A DNA stretch of 64,000 nt from Tetrapyrgos nigripes. Taxonomy: Eukaryota; Basidiomycota; Agaricomycetes; Agaricales; Campanellaceae. The translations under genes and the position numbers were made by a program. Under the pieces are notes generated by a model, which worked only from the letters and a program-made list of their open reading frames with translations, made no database searches and was not told the origin of the DNA. The stretch lies in contig JAACJM010000019.1 of NCBI GenBank assembly GCA_013368315.1, forward strand, positions 434,001-498,000, in the 5' to 3' direction. Of this stretch, positions 44,973 through 55,353 are shown one piece after another (position 1 is the stretch's first letter; every line of letters begins with the position of its first letter).

Positions 44973-47348
44973 TTAATCAGGATACAACAATACCATGCTG
45001 TCCAGGTCATCGTCCCAGAAGTCGCCTCTGTCATCCCAGCAGTCACCAACATTATCCCAGCCGCCACCTCTATCACCCCAGCCGTCACCAACATTACCAC
45101 TCCAGTCACTAACGTTGTTGCCGGAGCCACTATTTTCGACCTCCTTCACGGCGTCATTTGCCGAGGCCTTCAAATCCTGCATCACGCCGACTTGCTCCCT
45201 AGCAGAAGACGGTCCATGAGCTATGGTATCCGGGTTCTCAGCCATAAAACCTGCTAGGTCCTCACCAGGAGCAAGATTACGGTGGGGTTCTTCGTGATCG
45301 GGAGACACAGATTTGTGCAATGACAATGACCCTGAAGTGAAAGACAAGTTGCTCTCTTTGAGACGACGGATTCGTCTGAAGATTTCCGTTGTCATAGAAG
45401 GGAAAACCAGAGGATGAATGTTGTAGCGTTCAGGAACAGACTGTGTTTGCGACTCCGAGCTCGCCAAGGAAGTTCGAGAGACAGGTGCCGTGGTGTCTAA
45501 TGGTTCCGATGTAGGTGGTGTTGGGTAATGCTTATCAGCCTTCTGGGTCTCGCATACAGAAACAGTGGAAGGGGAGCCACTAGCTTCAGGGGGGCCTTTC
45601 CCGACAGCGGTTCGTCTGTCTTTAACCTTTGCCTCTCCTGCTGCATTTCCAGAGACAGCCTTCTTATGAGGCGTCAAATCTGGCTTGTATTTTGTAAAGT
45701 CAATGCGAGGAATCTGGCTGCGGCTGTCATTGACGGGTGAGTCATCACCAAGACGTGCTGTCGAGCCACGAGCAGGTGTTACAGCGACGGCTGTTGGAGT
45801 GTGCAGTTGATCCAAAGTAAAGGCAGGAAACGATTCTGCGGATTGGCGGACAGGAGCCAGGGGTGGCGAGGGCAAGAACAACGGTTCTGGAGCTGACGAG
45901 TCGCAAGACATAGCCAACTCATCTCTGAAACGTTTCTGAATTCTCTGTGGAGCGGTCAAGTTGTCCCGGTAAGAGTCATCGACGCGCTTCCTCTTTCCAA
46001 TACCCAAGCTGACGCTGTCATTCACGGATTCGCGTCTTCTCGAAACCAAAGTAAGTCCAGACTGAGAAATCCGAGAGATTGCAGGACTTCGACTCGGAGC
46101 AGCTTTCGTATTCCTATAGACATCTCGGGATGTATCATTCAAGGTCTTATGGGATGAGTGATCGTTAAAAACAGAGGTGTGTAATGCAGGTTTCCGCAAA
46201 GGTGTACTAGGACCAATGTGTCTCTTTTGGGTGGAAGAACTAGTCTTGGTGGAGGAACCTGTTAGACGGGATGGCTGTGGATCACTGTCATCAGAAAGAC
46301 TAATGACACCAAAATCTGAAGGTGAGGTTTTGGTTTTCGAAAGTTGCTTGTGGTCACGTTTAGTAGGTGGTGGTCTTGTCCGGGTCGTGATTTTGACTTC
46401 CTCGTCAGACGACTCGATCTCGATTGCGTCACCTGCATAGAATGGCAAATGAACATTGAGGAAAGGTGGATATATTTCAGTGTGGTAGGACCCAAAGAAG
46501 ATAATACGAGGATAGAAATAGAGTATGAGAAAGATGCTATGTTAGCAAACGAATAATGGGAAAAACAACGTTCTAGAAGACCTTGGGAAAAAATTGGCTT
46601 CAGAGATGATCTTCGTCGTGCCACTTTGGTTGATACATCTGTTGGGCGGCTGCTCTGAGCTGCATTCCTAGTGCTGGAGATTTTATTACAGTCTTTATTC
46701 TGCGGATTGAAGGCTGATTCTGATAATAAGTGAGCTTTAAGTTCGCCTAGAAGATGTAAGACAGAGACGGACGCACTCTTGAGTATGGCAGAAACAGTTG
46801 GCTCAGGAAATTCGTCGCCTGAAGATAATACAGCAGCATCATGATCCCTAACAAGAACGGTGGCCGATCTAATCTGTGAAGGACTGGGTGTTTTCAATTT
46901 CCTTGAAGAAGTCTGCGGCTTCTCAATCAAAGTGGCATGTTGCTTTGTTTTTTTCTTCTGGTTATTGTGAGCTTTATAAGTCTGGGAAGAGAGTAACGCT
47001 GGATGTCGTTTTAGCTACACAAGCTGAAAAAGCAGTGAACATACACACCTCTCGGCATCGTAGATGATGAGATTGGTTTTCGTGCGGCGGGCCTCATCAC
47101 CGACTGACCAGGTCGAGTTCTGGAAGGGGTGGGATCAAGCCTACCGATTGGGCCTCTTATTTCGGATTTGGACGAGAACAACTGGTCGTAACCATCGTCT
47201 TCGTCGACTTGTGTAGAGGGAGACGATGATTGCTGGTTCGCCCCTGTTGCCAAACGGAGTAAGCGTTAGTTGCTGGATGACAAGGCACTGGCAGGTGCAT
47301 GGAGACAGGCTGGGCATACTCACCTGGGAGCGTCGTCCGTGCAGACAT
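44973..47348 (-). CDS. Unknown nuclear-type protein with WG/WD heptad tail
   Basis: I do not recognize the protein. Spliced start: MSARTTLPG joined to ANQQSSSPSTQVDEDDGYDQ, then basic, Pro/Ser-rich sequence, and a large last exon of about 480 residues. Near the start of that exon, AIEIESSDEEV is a good SUMO-interacting-motif candidate. The rest is highly polar with SP/TP sites and KRKRVDDSY and RIQKRFRDEL basic patches. The last ~45 residues repeat Trp every 7 residues (WGDRGGG, WDNVGDC, WDDRGDF, WDDDLDS). Gly-Trp and Trp-Gly pairs in acidic context recall Argonaute-hook (GW/WG) sequences, but that is inference. Exon borders in 46.4-47.3 kb are approximate. Confidence 0.65.
45006..45107 (-). 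repeat. 21 bp-period repeat encoding tryptophan heptads
   Basis: On the plus strand the blocks CCAGCAGTCACCAACATTAT and CCAGCCGTCACCAACATTAC recur with spacing near 42 bp, that is two heptads. The region is coding and in frame (7-residue unit). Confidence 0.7.
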
Positions 47349-47878
47349 GGAAGCGATGGTGTGGATGTTGGATAAGGACGAGCTTGAAGGTCGCGTCTAC
47401 GCGTGCATGTCGGCATCGGGTCCGGCATCTGAGTCCTTAGCCTGGACTCCGAGCTGGAGACCCAGCTTTGAAGTGAAGTCCTTCACTCCTTTGCTTCCGC
47501 AGCAACTCCTCGATATGTCTCTTCCGTTCGCCCATCCGAGGCCATATCACATTGTGCACCTTGATCGTCAATCTATAAATGCCGTTCTGGGTTGTACGTC
47601 ATTGAATATGACACAAGTTCGTCCAAATTCTCAAACTACTCAAGACAGTAGCACGTTCTACTACCTCGACCCATGTATCAAGCTTGAACCACAAGTTTTT
47701 CAAAGCTAGTTCATGAAACTGTGGTAACTTTTGGGGTCTCTTTCGGCTATGTCTCCACGATTACTCCTCCTCTCCTCGTTTCTGATGTCATACGGCTGCT
47801 CATAGCGCTCATACACGGTGATATCACAGCTGACCTCAAGATACTCTCGATTACCGAGATGCACCACTTTGTGCTCGG

Positions 47879-47886
47879 TATATAAG
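47879..47886 (+). promoter_or_regulatory. TATA box of the small hypothetical gene
   Basis: TATATAAG 86 bp upstream of the ATG at 47972. Just before it lies a short inverted repeat CCGAG...CTCGG. The 623 bp stretch 47349-47971 is otherwise a divergent promoter region; a plus-strand open frame 47299-47709 is not supported. Confidence 0.45.
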
Positions 47887-47971
47887 CCCCTACGTGCGTC
47901 CAGAAAAAGCAGAATCAACCACTCCGACACATCTACTATCACATTTTTCACGCTTTCAACTACAAACCATT

Positions 47972-48426
47972 ATGTCTTCTGGTATCAATGCTCAAAACTT
48001 CGCCACTCAGGTAGAGCGCAACAACCAAGGGATCGTTGACGGCCGTCAGGCAGGTCAGTATCCCACAGATGTTCCAGCATCCGCCAATTCTGACCAACCG
48101 TTTCAGGTCAGCAACCATCGCCAGCACCTACTACACTCGACACGTACGTCGACTCCGACGCATCCCTCCAATCCCATCATAACCCTACCGTGAACACCGC
48201 TCCACTTCCAGGATCAACGTCAGCTGAGGTGGAAGCAGGTGTCGGTGATCACTTCAAACCTACTGGAGGCATGACCTCACAAGAACTACACCACAACGGT
48301 ATGGGAGGAAGGAAACGAGATGCTCAGGGCGTCAGCCAATGGGGGCCTCCCGCGCAGAAGAACACGGAGCTTGACAGAGCAGAGAGATTCACAGGGCAGG
48401 ATAAGGAAAGGTTTAGGCAAGATTAA
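47972..48426 (+). CDS. Small hydrophilic conserved-looking protein, unknown
   Basis: About 134 residues from two exons joined by a 53 nt intron at 48054-48106. This splice resolves two overlapping partial frames into one open protein. It begins MSSGINAQNFATQVERNNQG and ends with GMTSQELHHNGMGGRKRDAQ, then GVSQWGPPAQKNTELDRAER and FTGQDKERFRQD. Very rich in Gln, Asn, Ser, Gly and charged residues, with no hydrophobic segment, so it should be soluble and disordered, in the style of hydrophilin-type stress proteins. That comparison rests on composition only. A strong TATA box suggests regulated expression. Confidence 0.65.
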
Positions 48427-49912
48427 TGTATTCGTCGATGGACAAAAATGCCTTGTACATTAGACTAGTAGCATTGTAATTTGCATGGATTGATGATGTT
48501 TATAACACTGGCATCTGGCTGGCCGTTTAAGGTGTCTATCCGCAGGAGGGTTGTGACTCAGGACCCAAGGCGACAATTATAAAGCTCTAGCTGACTTACA
48601 AAATCCGACCCCCCGGGGGGAAAACTCTTGATCGTACAAGTACAACAAATGGCCGATTCTCCGCCGCGTAATCCATGTTATATACACTGGGACCCAACAA
48701 TACTCTATATCATAGTCTCTGGATCATGTACACAACATAGGGGCTAAACTACGCGAGAACTACCCGACGCCGACGCGCCCGTATCATGTGCTGAGTTTCT
48801 TCTCAACCATCATCTTCGCTCTCCCCCCTTGGTACGAGCGACAAGACCGCAAGATGACCGTAAAGTTATCCCGAAAATCTTGTTTTAGAGGTGATTGAGC
48901 TCCCTTTGTGTGTCTGACGTGCTTTGATGACTTACTGTGTTCAGTACCGCAAACTGGGATGACTCGAAACTGAGGTTTGTTTTATCATCGATTTCTGAGT
49001 TCAAAACAGTACGTATATTCCTCTACACCACCTCTGTCTCCGTAGAGTCATACTCAGCCTTAACATAACTAAGTAGTCACTTCTCAATCTGCAACATCGC
49101 AAGCACTTAAGGAAACGACTATCTAGGGATTCCGAGCACGCGCCAGCTTACGTGACTGAGCTTCGGAGAACCAGCAAAGAATTTCTAGCTCGACGAGGAG
49201 GCTGAGGAATTGAGGTACTCGCCCAGCTTTAACGGTACTAGGTGGGTGCCTGATCCTTTTTTCTTCCTTCTTTTCCGCTTTAGTCTTAGTCTTGTCATAA
49301 ACAGTCTTTGAGTCAAGGGAACAGTCTATGAGGACGGGGGGACGAGTGCGATGGAATGTGGGTGTGAGAAGGACATGGAGTGGGGAAGGAAGAGGGTATG
49401 TAGAAGGATACGGGTGGGGAGGGGGAAAATGAAGGAAGGTACGGTTTTAACGTTTAGTTTCTTGAATTCTCTTTCTTCCTTGTGACTGACTTGTTCAATG
49501 TTTTAGTTTTAGTCCCTCCGAATATGTGCATCGCGCACTCCAGTGTTGCTCTCAGGCTTCTTACCGTCCTTTCTCTTCTGACCGTCCTTACCCTGACTGT
49601 TATTCTCTTACTCGGAATCTTCTATCCGTCCTTCTCGTTATGGACGTTCCCGTCCTGGTCCTGGTTCTCTTCCTTGTACCCCTTCTTACGGACTGTTGTT
49701 CGCCTTTCGCTCCGATACAAATTTTATCCTATGCTACACTCTACTATCCTCGACCACATACAGGGATTATGATTTGTACCCATGGGCAACACCGTGGCCG
49801 GCGATGACTAGTTGGAAGCTTTCCTGTTACTTCTGAACTCGGTTGCTGGTTGACTGTCTATTTCATAGACAAATTGAAAGGAGGGATACATGTATTAGAA
49901 CATCCAAATTCT
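48427..49912. other. 1.5 kb gene-poor stretch with dispersed repeat and G-rich tract
   Basis: No convincing gene. Contains repeat copy 1 (48642-48703), a pyrimidine tract near 49255-49290, a purine/G-rich tract at 49321-49440 including GGGTGGGGAGGGGG, and a C/T-rich plus-strand open frame (49482-49772) whose hydrophobic product is explained by base composition. Confidence 0.5.
48642..48703 (+). repeat. Dispersed repeat, copy 1
   Basis: Matches copy 2 at 52153-52237: GGCC(G/A)ATTCTCCGCCGC, AATCCATGTT and CCCAACAATA blocks occur in the same order and orientation. Copy 2 has about 25-30 extra bases before the last block. Confidence 0.75.
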
Positions 49913-51709
49913 CTAGTCATAGGCAGGAGGCGCCATATATCGACTCATTTCCCTTGTCAGCATGTCAATCCGCGCTTGCATCTGCCCAATCTGTTCCTGT
50001 GTTGCAAAATTTTGAGATGGCGAATTTGCCCTCTCCGACTCCAAGTTCTCAACAGTCTCCGTCAGCTCATCCCTTTGTCGACGCAATTCGGAGTGTTGTT
50101 CAGATGCGGATGAGGTCAAGTTCTGTGATGAATGATGTTGATTTGACTCTTGCTGAGATTTGGTTGTCAAAGATGTTGCAGCCGGTTGGGAGCCTGTAGA
50201 TGGGGACACCACACCCTTCCTAGATGAAGGGTTTTCAACAGGACTCGGTAAAAGGAAGGGCTCGATTTCTGTGACAAAAGAAAGCTCAGCATGCAAATCT
50301 TTCAAGCTGGCAAATCAGACTAACCTAGATTAGACATAGCTCGGGTATTAGGAGGAGGAACCTGTGTAATTGAAGTCTCATTCTTCTCTTGCCGAGTCTT
50401 TTTTTGTCTCTGTAGAATCATCCAAATGCTTACAACCAGCAATGCTAGCAAGACTATGCCTCCAACTGTCCCACCTGCTATTGCACCTTTGTTTAATGTA
50501 TTGGAGTTTGGAGTAGGTGATGGAGTTGAGGAAGGAGTTGGGGATGGGGATGGGGATGGGGAGGCAGCAATGGTAGGAAAAACAGGCTTGTCCAGTAGTG
50601 TATCAAATGATGCTCGGTAGGTCAAATAATCAATGACAACTGAAGTGTTGCCAGAGACATCATTGACAGTCATGTAGAGGGTGTGGTTTCCTTCTGTGAG
50701 AGAGTCTGCTCGGAAATAAGGAAAATGTGGTGTCCCAGGATTATCCAGATTGCCATTTGTGATAATCACCTCCGTAGAATTTCCATCAAGTGTGAAATTC
50801 AGGGATATGTGAAAAGCACTCTGAGCAGGGTCGAGGTCAAGATCGTGTTCAGACTCAGACTCGATTGAGTGATCATATGGAGAAACACCAGCAACAAGAA
50901 TTGAGGTGCCTATTGTGTACAAAGTTCTGTTATTCCTTTTTATTCAGCTTGTAAAGAATGGATTACCTTGAAATTGGAATATAAATGAATCTCCTGCTGT
51001 ATTGCTGTCATGAGTTCCATTCCCATGTGGCCTGGAAGGGACTGCTCGTGATGTTGAAAACGAAGACGAGTTTGTAGTAGGTAGCTGTGCGTCGAAAAAG
51101 AGTGTGTAATTTTTTCTTTCCTGCCATTTTCCTTGCCATTGAATTTCCTCCACATTTTCATCATCAACCAGAATAGTCTGATTGCGCAGCTCCGTAAACT
51201 CTGCAACTGTAAGAAGAGCATAATCAAAGACCAACAGTGGGCCGTTGAACTGCAAGTCAATCGAAAAAATGGATGATTCCGAGACACCAAGCGTGGTGAA
51301 CCACAGTCCTCCAATGTTGGGCCCATAGAAAGTGATAGGAGGGAAGAATCTAACAGCTGATCCTCCTTCAGAAAAGTTAAACGTTTGACTGGTGTCCAAG
51401 GGTGGGGTATAACCATAAAAATCTAGGCGTGTTCCTGGAGGAGATTCAATCAAATTTGGAAAAGAAGTCATTGACATCCATCTATTGGCAGATGGAGATG
51501 ATATGGTAAGGTAAGTAGATAATCTATTCACCTTCGTCCAGATGATGTGAAATGAAACAGCCTGTTTTGCTGACCACAAGTGTCCCATTAAAGGCATCCC
51601 GAAGTGTCTCAACGCCTGAAGTTCCATTGAGGATAAAGCAGTTTGTGCCGTCGACATCAAAGTCAGTGTCATCGAGCACAATTGTCACAGCAGATGTATT
51701 CTGAGACAT
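49913..51709 (-). CDS. Single-pass membrane protein with Ser/Pro stalk, basidiomycete-type
   Basis: Probable type I-like cell-surface protein. The extracellular part (residues 1 to ~400) has two beta-rich segments: an N-terminal one (VTIVLDDTDFDVDG, FNGTLVVS, ESSIFSIDLQFNGPLL) and a second one (HISLNFTLDGNSTEVIITNG, FRADSLTEGNHTLYMTVNDV, SVVIDYLTYRA), with many N-glycosylation sites (N-x-S/T). A Ser-Pro-Thr-Pro stalk (SPSPSPSPTPSS) precedes a membrane segment GAIAGGTVGGIVLLALLVVS and a basic stop-transfer RQKKTRQEK. The cytosolic tail ends in a coiled coil (RRQRDELTETVENLESE) and MAPPAYD. No signal peptide is evident at the chosen start at 51709. Function unknown; the layout resembles wall-sensor-like proteins. 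Confidence 0.7.
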
Positions 51710-52744
51710 TGTGCAGGTGGACACAACTCTCACTGGCTTGCAGATCAAGTCTTCTGATACGTTGCTGGAAGACGGTAAGATGGCGAAGAGATGTTGGAAC
51801 TGTATGAACTACAGCATTATAAGTAAAAGGATGCGACCAGATTAGACTAATTTGATGTTCTATGACAACCCACATGGTGTGGCGGCAATAAGATGGGTAC
51901 AATTCAGGACACCCTGGCATGGGTGAGCAACTTGAAACAGCTGAGCGGCAAAGATTGGCTTGCGTTTGGCTCTCACAGCCCATACAGGGGGTAGCATATA
52001 TGTGTACATCCTTCCAAGCACTGCGGACGAAACCATTGATGAGACCGGTGGCATCTCTGACGTGGAGATCCCACCTCCCACTGCCATAGCGACGGCTCCT
52101 TGCTTTGACTTACAAAAGTAGCAAAACCCAAGAGAAGTCGTATCATATAAGGACAACAAGTGGCCAATTCTCCGCCGCAGAATCCATGTTGTATACATAA
52201 ACAGCTTTGGGGCCATCTTCACTGGGGCCCAACAATATTGAACGCAGAATTTGGCGGTTAAGGGATTGCAGCGCGTCTTTTGGCGGCGAGTGAGTGCCGT
52301 CAGAGTGCTCTGTTTAAACTCCGCCAGTCGTGGGTAATTGCGTGGCTGCGTCTCCATCAAAAGTCCGCTCGGACCTTCATCTAGCCGACTGGGAACGAGT
52401 CTAGTCGGAATCCAAAAAATTGAGGTAGCATCGAACACAACCGGACAACAACTTTTGGCATTCCTCAAGGTGTGTTTCTTCGTCAAAATGCTGCCCGCTT
52501 TGTCCTAGGACCCGAGACTACATGCTGGATTACCCTGGAGAATGTTTTGGGAGAAGTGGAACCGCTGGAATAGGTGGATTCGTTGACTGGCGGTTGGATG
52601 TACTTGGGGTTTTGGAGTGATTTCATTGGGCTGTTAGGGCCAGGACAAACGACCCCTCGGGCAACGACTGCGTTTCTCTCTCCTTCTGTGCCTCTTGCAT
52701 CGATCTGTGTGACTGACCTGTTATCCTCTTGTCAGACTCCTCAA
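51710..52744. other. 1.0 kb gene-poor stretch with dispersed repeat copy 2
   Basis: A 208-codon minus-strand open frame (51860-52486) covers most of it but has an atypical Cys/Arg-rich composition and contains the dispersed repeat, so it is probably not a gene. The right end is the promoter of the uL23 gene. Confidence 0.4.
52153..52237 (+). repeat. Dispersed repeat, copy 2
   Basis: Second copy of the repeat described at 48642-48703. Flanks differ, so this is a short dispersed sequence, possibly the end of an unrecognized element. Confidence 0.75.
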
Positions 52745-53445
52745 ATGGCCACCACAAAAACTCCCAAGACCGGCAAGCCCGCCTCCAAGAGTAGGCACCT
52801 ATTCTTCCGTGTAGAGTTTCCGTCTGAACTCATGGATCATTTCATCTTCTTCAGCACCAAAGGATGCCAAGGCCAAGGCAGCAAAAAAGGCTGCTCTCCA
52901 GGGCGCTCACTCCCACTCCTCTCGCAAGCCCCGATTCTCAGTCTCCTTCCACCGACCCAAGACTCTCCGTCTTTCCCGTGATCCCAAGTACCCCAGGAAG
53001 AGCATCCCTCATGTCCCCCGGATGGATCAATTCAGGACGATTGTATCGTGCGTTGTTCGTTTAACAAACTCTTGCCAAACCTCATTTTGTGTTTCTCTTA
53101 GACCGCTCAACACTGAATCAGCGATGAAAAAGATTGAGGAGCACAACACACTGGTGTTCATTGTTGACATCAAGGCCAACAAGCGCCAAATCAAGGATGC
53201 CGTGAAGAAGTTGTACGATGTCCAGGCTGCCAAGGTCAACACACTTATCAGGTATGTAGTGGCCTTCGTCTGTTCAGCAAATACCTATGTTCATACGCTG
53301 TTCGATTAGGCCCGACGGTAAGAAAAAGGCATACGTGCGCTTAACACCCGACCACGATGCTCTGGATGTTGCCAACAAGGTGTGTTGAGGTATGCTCAGG
53401 GTTTTCAGTGTACTGATAGTGTATTCGCAGATTGGATTCATCTAA
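52745..53445 (+). CDS. RPL25: 60S ribosomal protein uL23 (L23a/L25)
   Basis: Large-subunit ribosomal protein at the polypeptide exit tunnel, contact for SRP and nascent-chain factors. Spliced: [15 protein letters not shown], then [115 protein letters not shown] and a final [13 protein letters not shown]. Four to five introns; the last separates NK from IGFI, and the gene stops at 53443-53445. The basic N-terminal extension is the usual eukaryotic import/rRNA-binding segment. Should be highly and constitutively expressed. Confidence 0.95.
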
Positions 53446-54045
53446 AGGGTTATCTGCTTTACTTACGTATGCCCGCTTGTATGCCCTACACTATGCCTAT
53501 TTCTGATGCAAGCCATGCCTACGCTTCATTTGTACCATAGCAGTTTGCTTGAGCGAGCGTGAAGAGAGGAATATGAAAAAATTTAGGCCTCTGTCGAGCA
53601 TGATAGAACTGAATGATATTTGTCTGTCTATATATACCCAATGAAATATTGATGTAAGACGGATTGTAGCCAAGATCATGTAGGTAAGGCACTGAGGTTA
53701 AAAGTATGGACTATAGCTATATGGTGTTCATTACGGATGATAGACGGTTGATAGGAATGTGGTGTCGCAGTAGCATAAGCATGGATGGGGTAGCGCAGTT
53801 GACGATAGGAAGTGGGTATCGGCAAGGGAGAGTGACATGTGCAAAAGAAAAGGTGTCGCAGTAAAGCTATAGTCATATACAAATCAATGAAGCGGAAGAG
53901 TAAGGATGTAAACTGAGAGGGATGGACAAAACGAGGAAAGAGAATAAAACGAGGAATGAGTCGTGACAAGTTGGAGACATTGCATGAAATGGTAAAGAGA
54001 GAAGAAATATTGCAGTAGATTCGCATTGGAGTAAAAGTGACACCA
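53446..54045. other. Intergenic, 600 bp, between convergent genes
   Basis: 3' side of uL23 and of the next minus-strand gene. Long minus-strand open frame (53676-54134) is low-complexity AT-rich reading through 3' sequence; not credible as a gene. Confidence 0.45.
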
Positions 54046-55150
54046 CTAGGGAGAAGACAATAGCTTGGGAGCATCGAAAAGCCTGAGTGGCTTGATGGGA
54101 AGGGGATCATCAAGACTGTGTCCTTCCTCATCATCGCTGTCTAGTAGGGTCTTCGCTGTCCTCTTGCCAGCCTTCTTCCGCTTGCTAGCAGCTGCGCTCG
54201 GGGAGGATGGTTCAGCGATTGGCTGAGCTCTCCTTCTTCGACTAGGCCATAGCACCTTGGGAGCTGCTCGCAGGTCAGGGGAGAAATCTGGATGCTCGGG
54301 AGGAAGCAGGGACCTGGGATCGGGTGACTTTGCACGTTTCTTTTCGTGGTCGTAATAAGGATTCGGGAAAGCTTTCCTGACACCACGACTGTACCAAGGA
54401 ATTAGTGAGTGCTCCATGGGTCTGAATAGAAAACACTTACAAAACAAAGTTGACCTCCTCCTTTTCTTCTAGGTTCGGGGAAACGAAGGGAGGTAGCACT
54501 AGATCCAGTTCGTTTTCATCGACCGGCGATGAAAGAAAAGGATTGTCTGGCGAGTCTCTGATGATAGCACCTCTAGAGATTCGCGATTGTGGCGTTGTAG
54601 GAGGAGTTGATGCGACGGTGCCCGCTGGGCTGTCCTGCTTATCTTCCTCAATGGCTGGAGGAATGACGGGGACGGCGACCTTCGCTCCACGGGTCCTTCG
54701 ATGAGAAGGAGGCGGAGAGACAGGTGCGGAGCCGGTCGTGGACTGGTTGAGCTTGCGTCGCAAGAGGAAAGGGACGTCCTCATCTTCCTCAGCAGTCAGC
54801 GTGTTGGAACGCGCGCTGTCAGCTGTGGGATGTTGAGATTTCTTCAAGCTGCTTCCTCCTGCTGTTTGGCCGCCCGCCCAGAAAGCATCTTCGTCCTCTT
54901 CCTTCACTTCTGGAACGTCACTAATCCTCCTCCTCTTACGGTTCCTTTGCGGTTTTTCTTCGTCTGTACTACCCGCTAGACCTCCTCCTTCGCTATCCTC
55001 TTCACTGGAATTGTTGGTGCTCCTTGAGCGACGCCCAATCTTCTTCTTTCGGTGCTGAGTCCTTGGCGGCGTTGGCAGCGACGCGGTAGAGGCCGAGCGC
55101 TTGAGAGGCCGACGCGGAGCATCAGGGAGTGCCACAGGAGAATGGGGCAT
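54046..55150 (-). CDS. Unknown Ser/Pro-rich nuclear protein, head-to-head with CDT1
   Basis: I do not recognize it. Two exons: the first ~240 residues are disordered, rich in Ser, Pro, Arg, Lys, with basic clusters (RKKKIGRRSRS, RNRKRRRI) and many SP/TP sites. A conserved-looking core follows (IIRDSPDNPFLSSP, DLVLPPFVSP and, after the intron, RGVRKAFPNPYYDHEKKRAK plus LLPPEHPDFSPDLR). The tail has KRKKAGKRTAKTLLDSDDEE, and the protein ends LFDAPKLLSSP. The SPDNPFL and RGVRKAFPNPYYD elements are more ordered than their surroundings and may bind a partner. It shares a 203 bp promoter with the CDT1-like gene, so coexpression at G1/S is plausible but not shown. Confidence 0.7.
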
Positions 55151-55335
55151 TGTGAATGGGTTGATAATGGTGAACGAGCAGATGGGAAGCGGATTGCGAA
55201 GAACTTGGTAGAAAATGAATGAGAGAGAGAGTAGCAAGGAGGGGCACCAAAAAGACTCAGACAAAAACAATGAGGCAACACCTTATTGTTGCCAAACACA
55301 ACCAAATTCCGCGGTCCGCTTCCCACCCTGCTCGA

Positions 55336-55341
55336 ACGCGT
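55336..55341. promoter_or_regulatory. MCB-like site (ACGCGT) in the shared promoter
   Basis: ACGCGT 13 bp before the CDT1-like ATG; a second one lies at 55398-55403 just inside the coding region. ACGCGT is the MluI cell-cycle box bound by MBF in yeasts; its role here is inferred. Confidence 0.4.
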
Positions 55342-55353
55342 CTTGTCTCTCAA

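Noticed and set aside
47299..47709. 136-codon plus-strand open frame
   Set aside because: Overlaps the first exon of the minus-strand tryptophan-repeat gene and its promoter; no domain or supporting structure.
49482..49772. 96-codon hydrophobic plus-strand open frame
   Set aside because: Hydrophobicity is explained by the C/T-rich sequence; no start context or neighbouring exons.
51860..52486. 208-codon minus-strand open frame
   Set aside because: Odd Cys/Arg-rich composition, no domain, no splice context, and it runs across the dispersed repeat copy 2.
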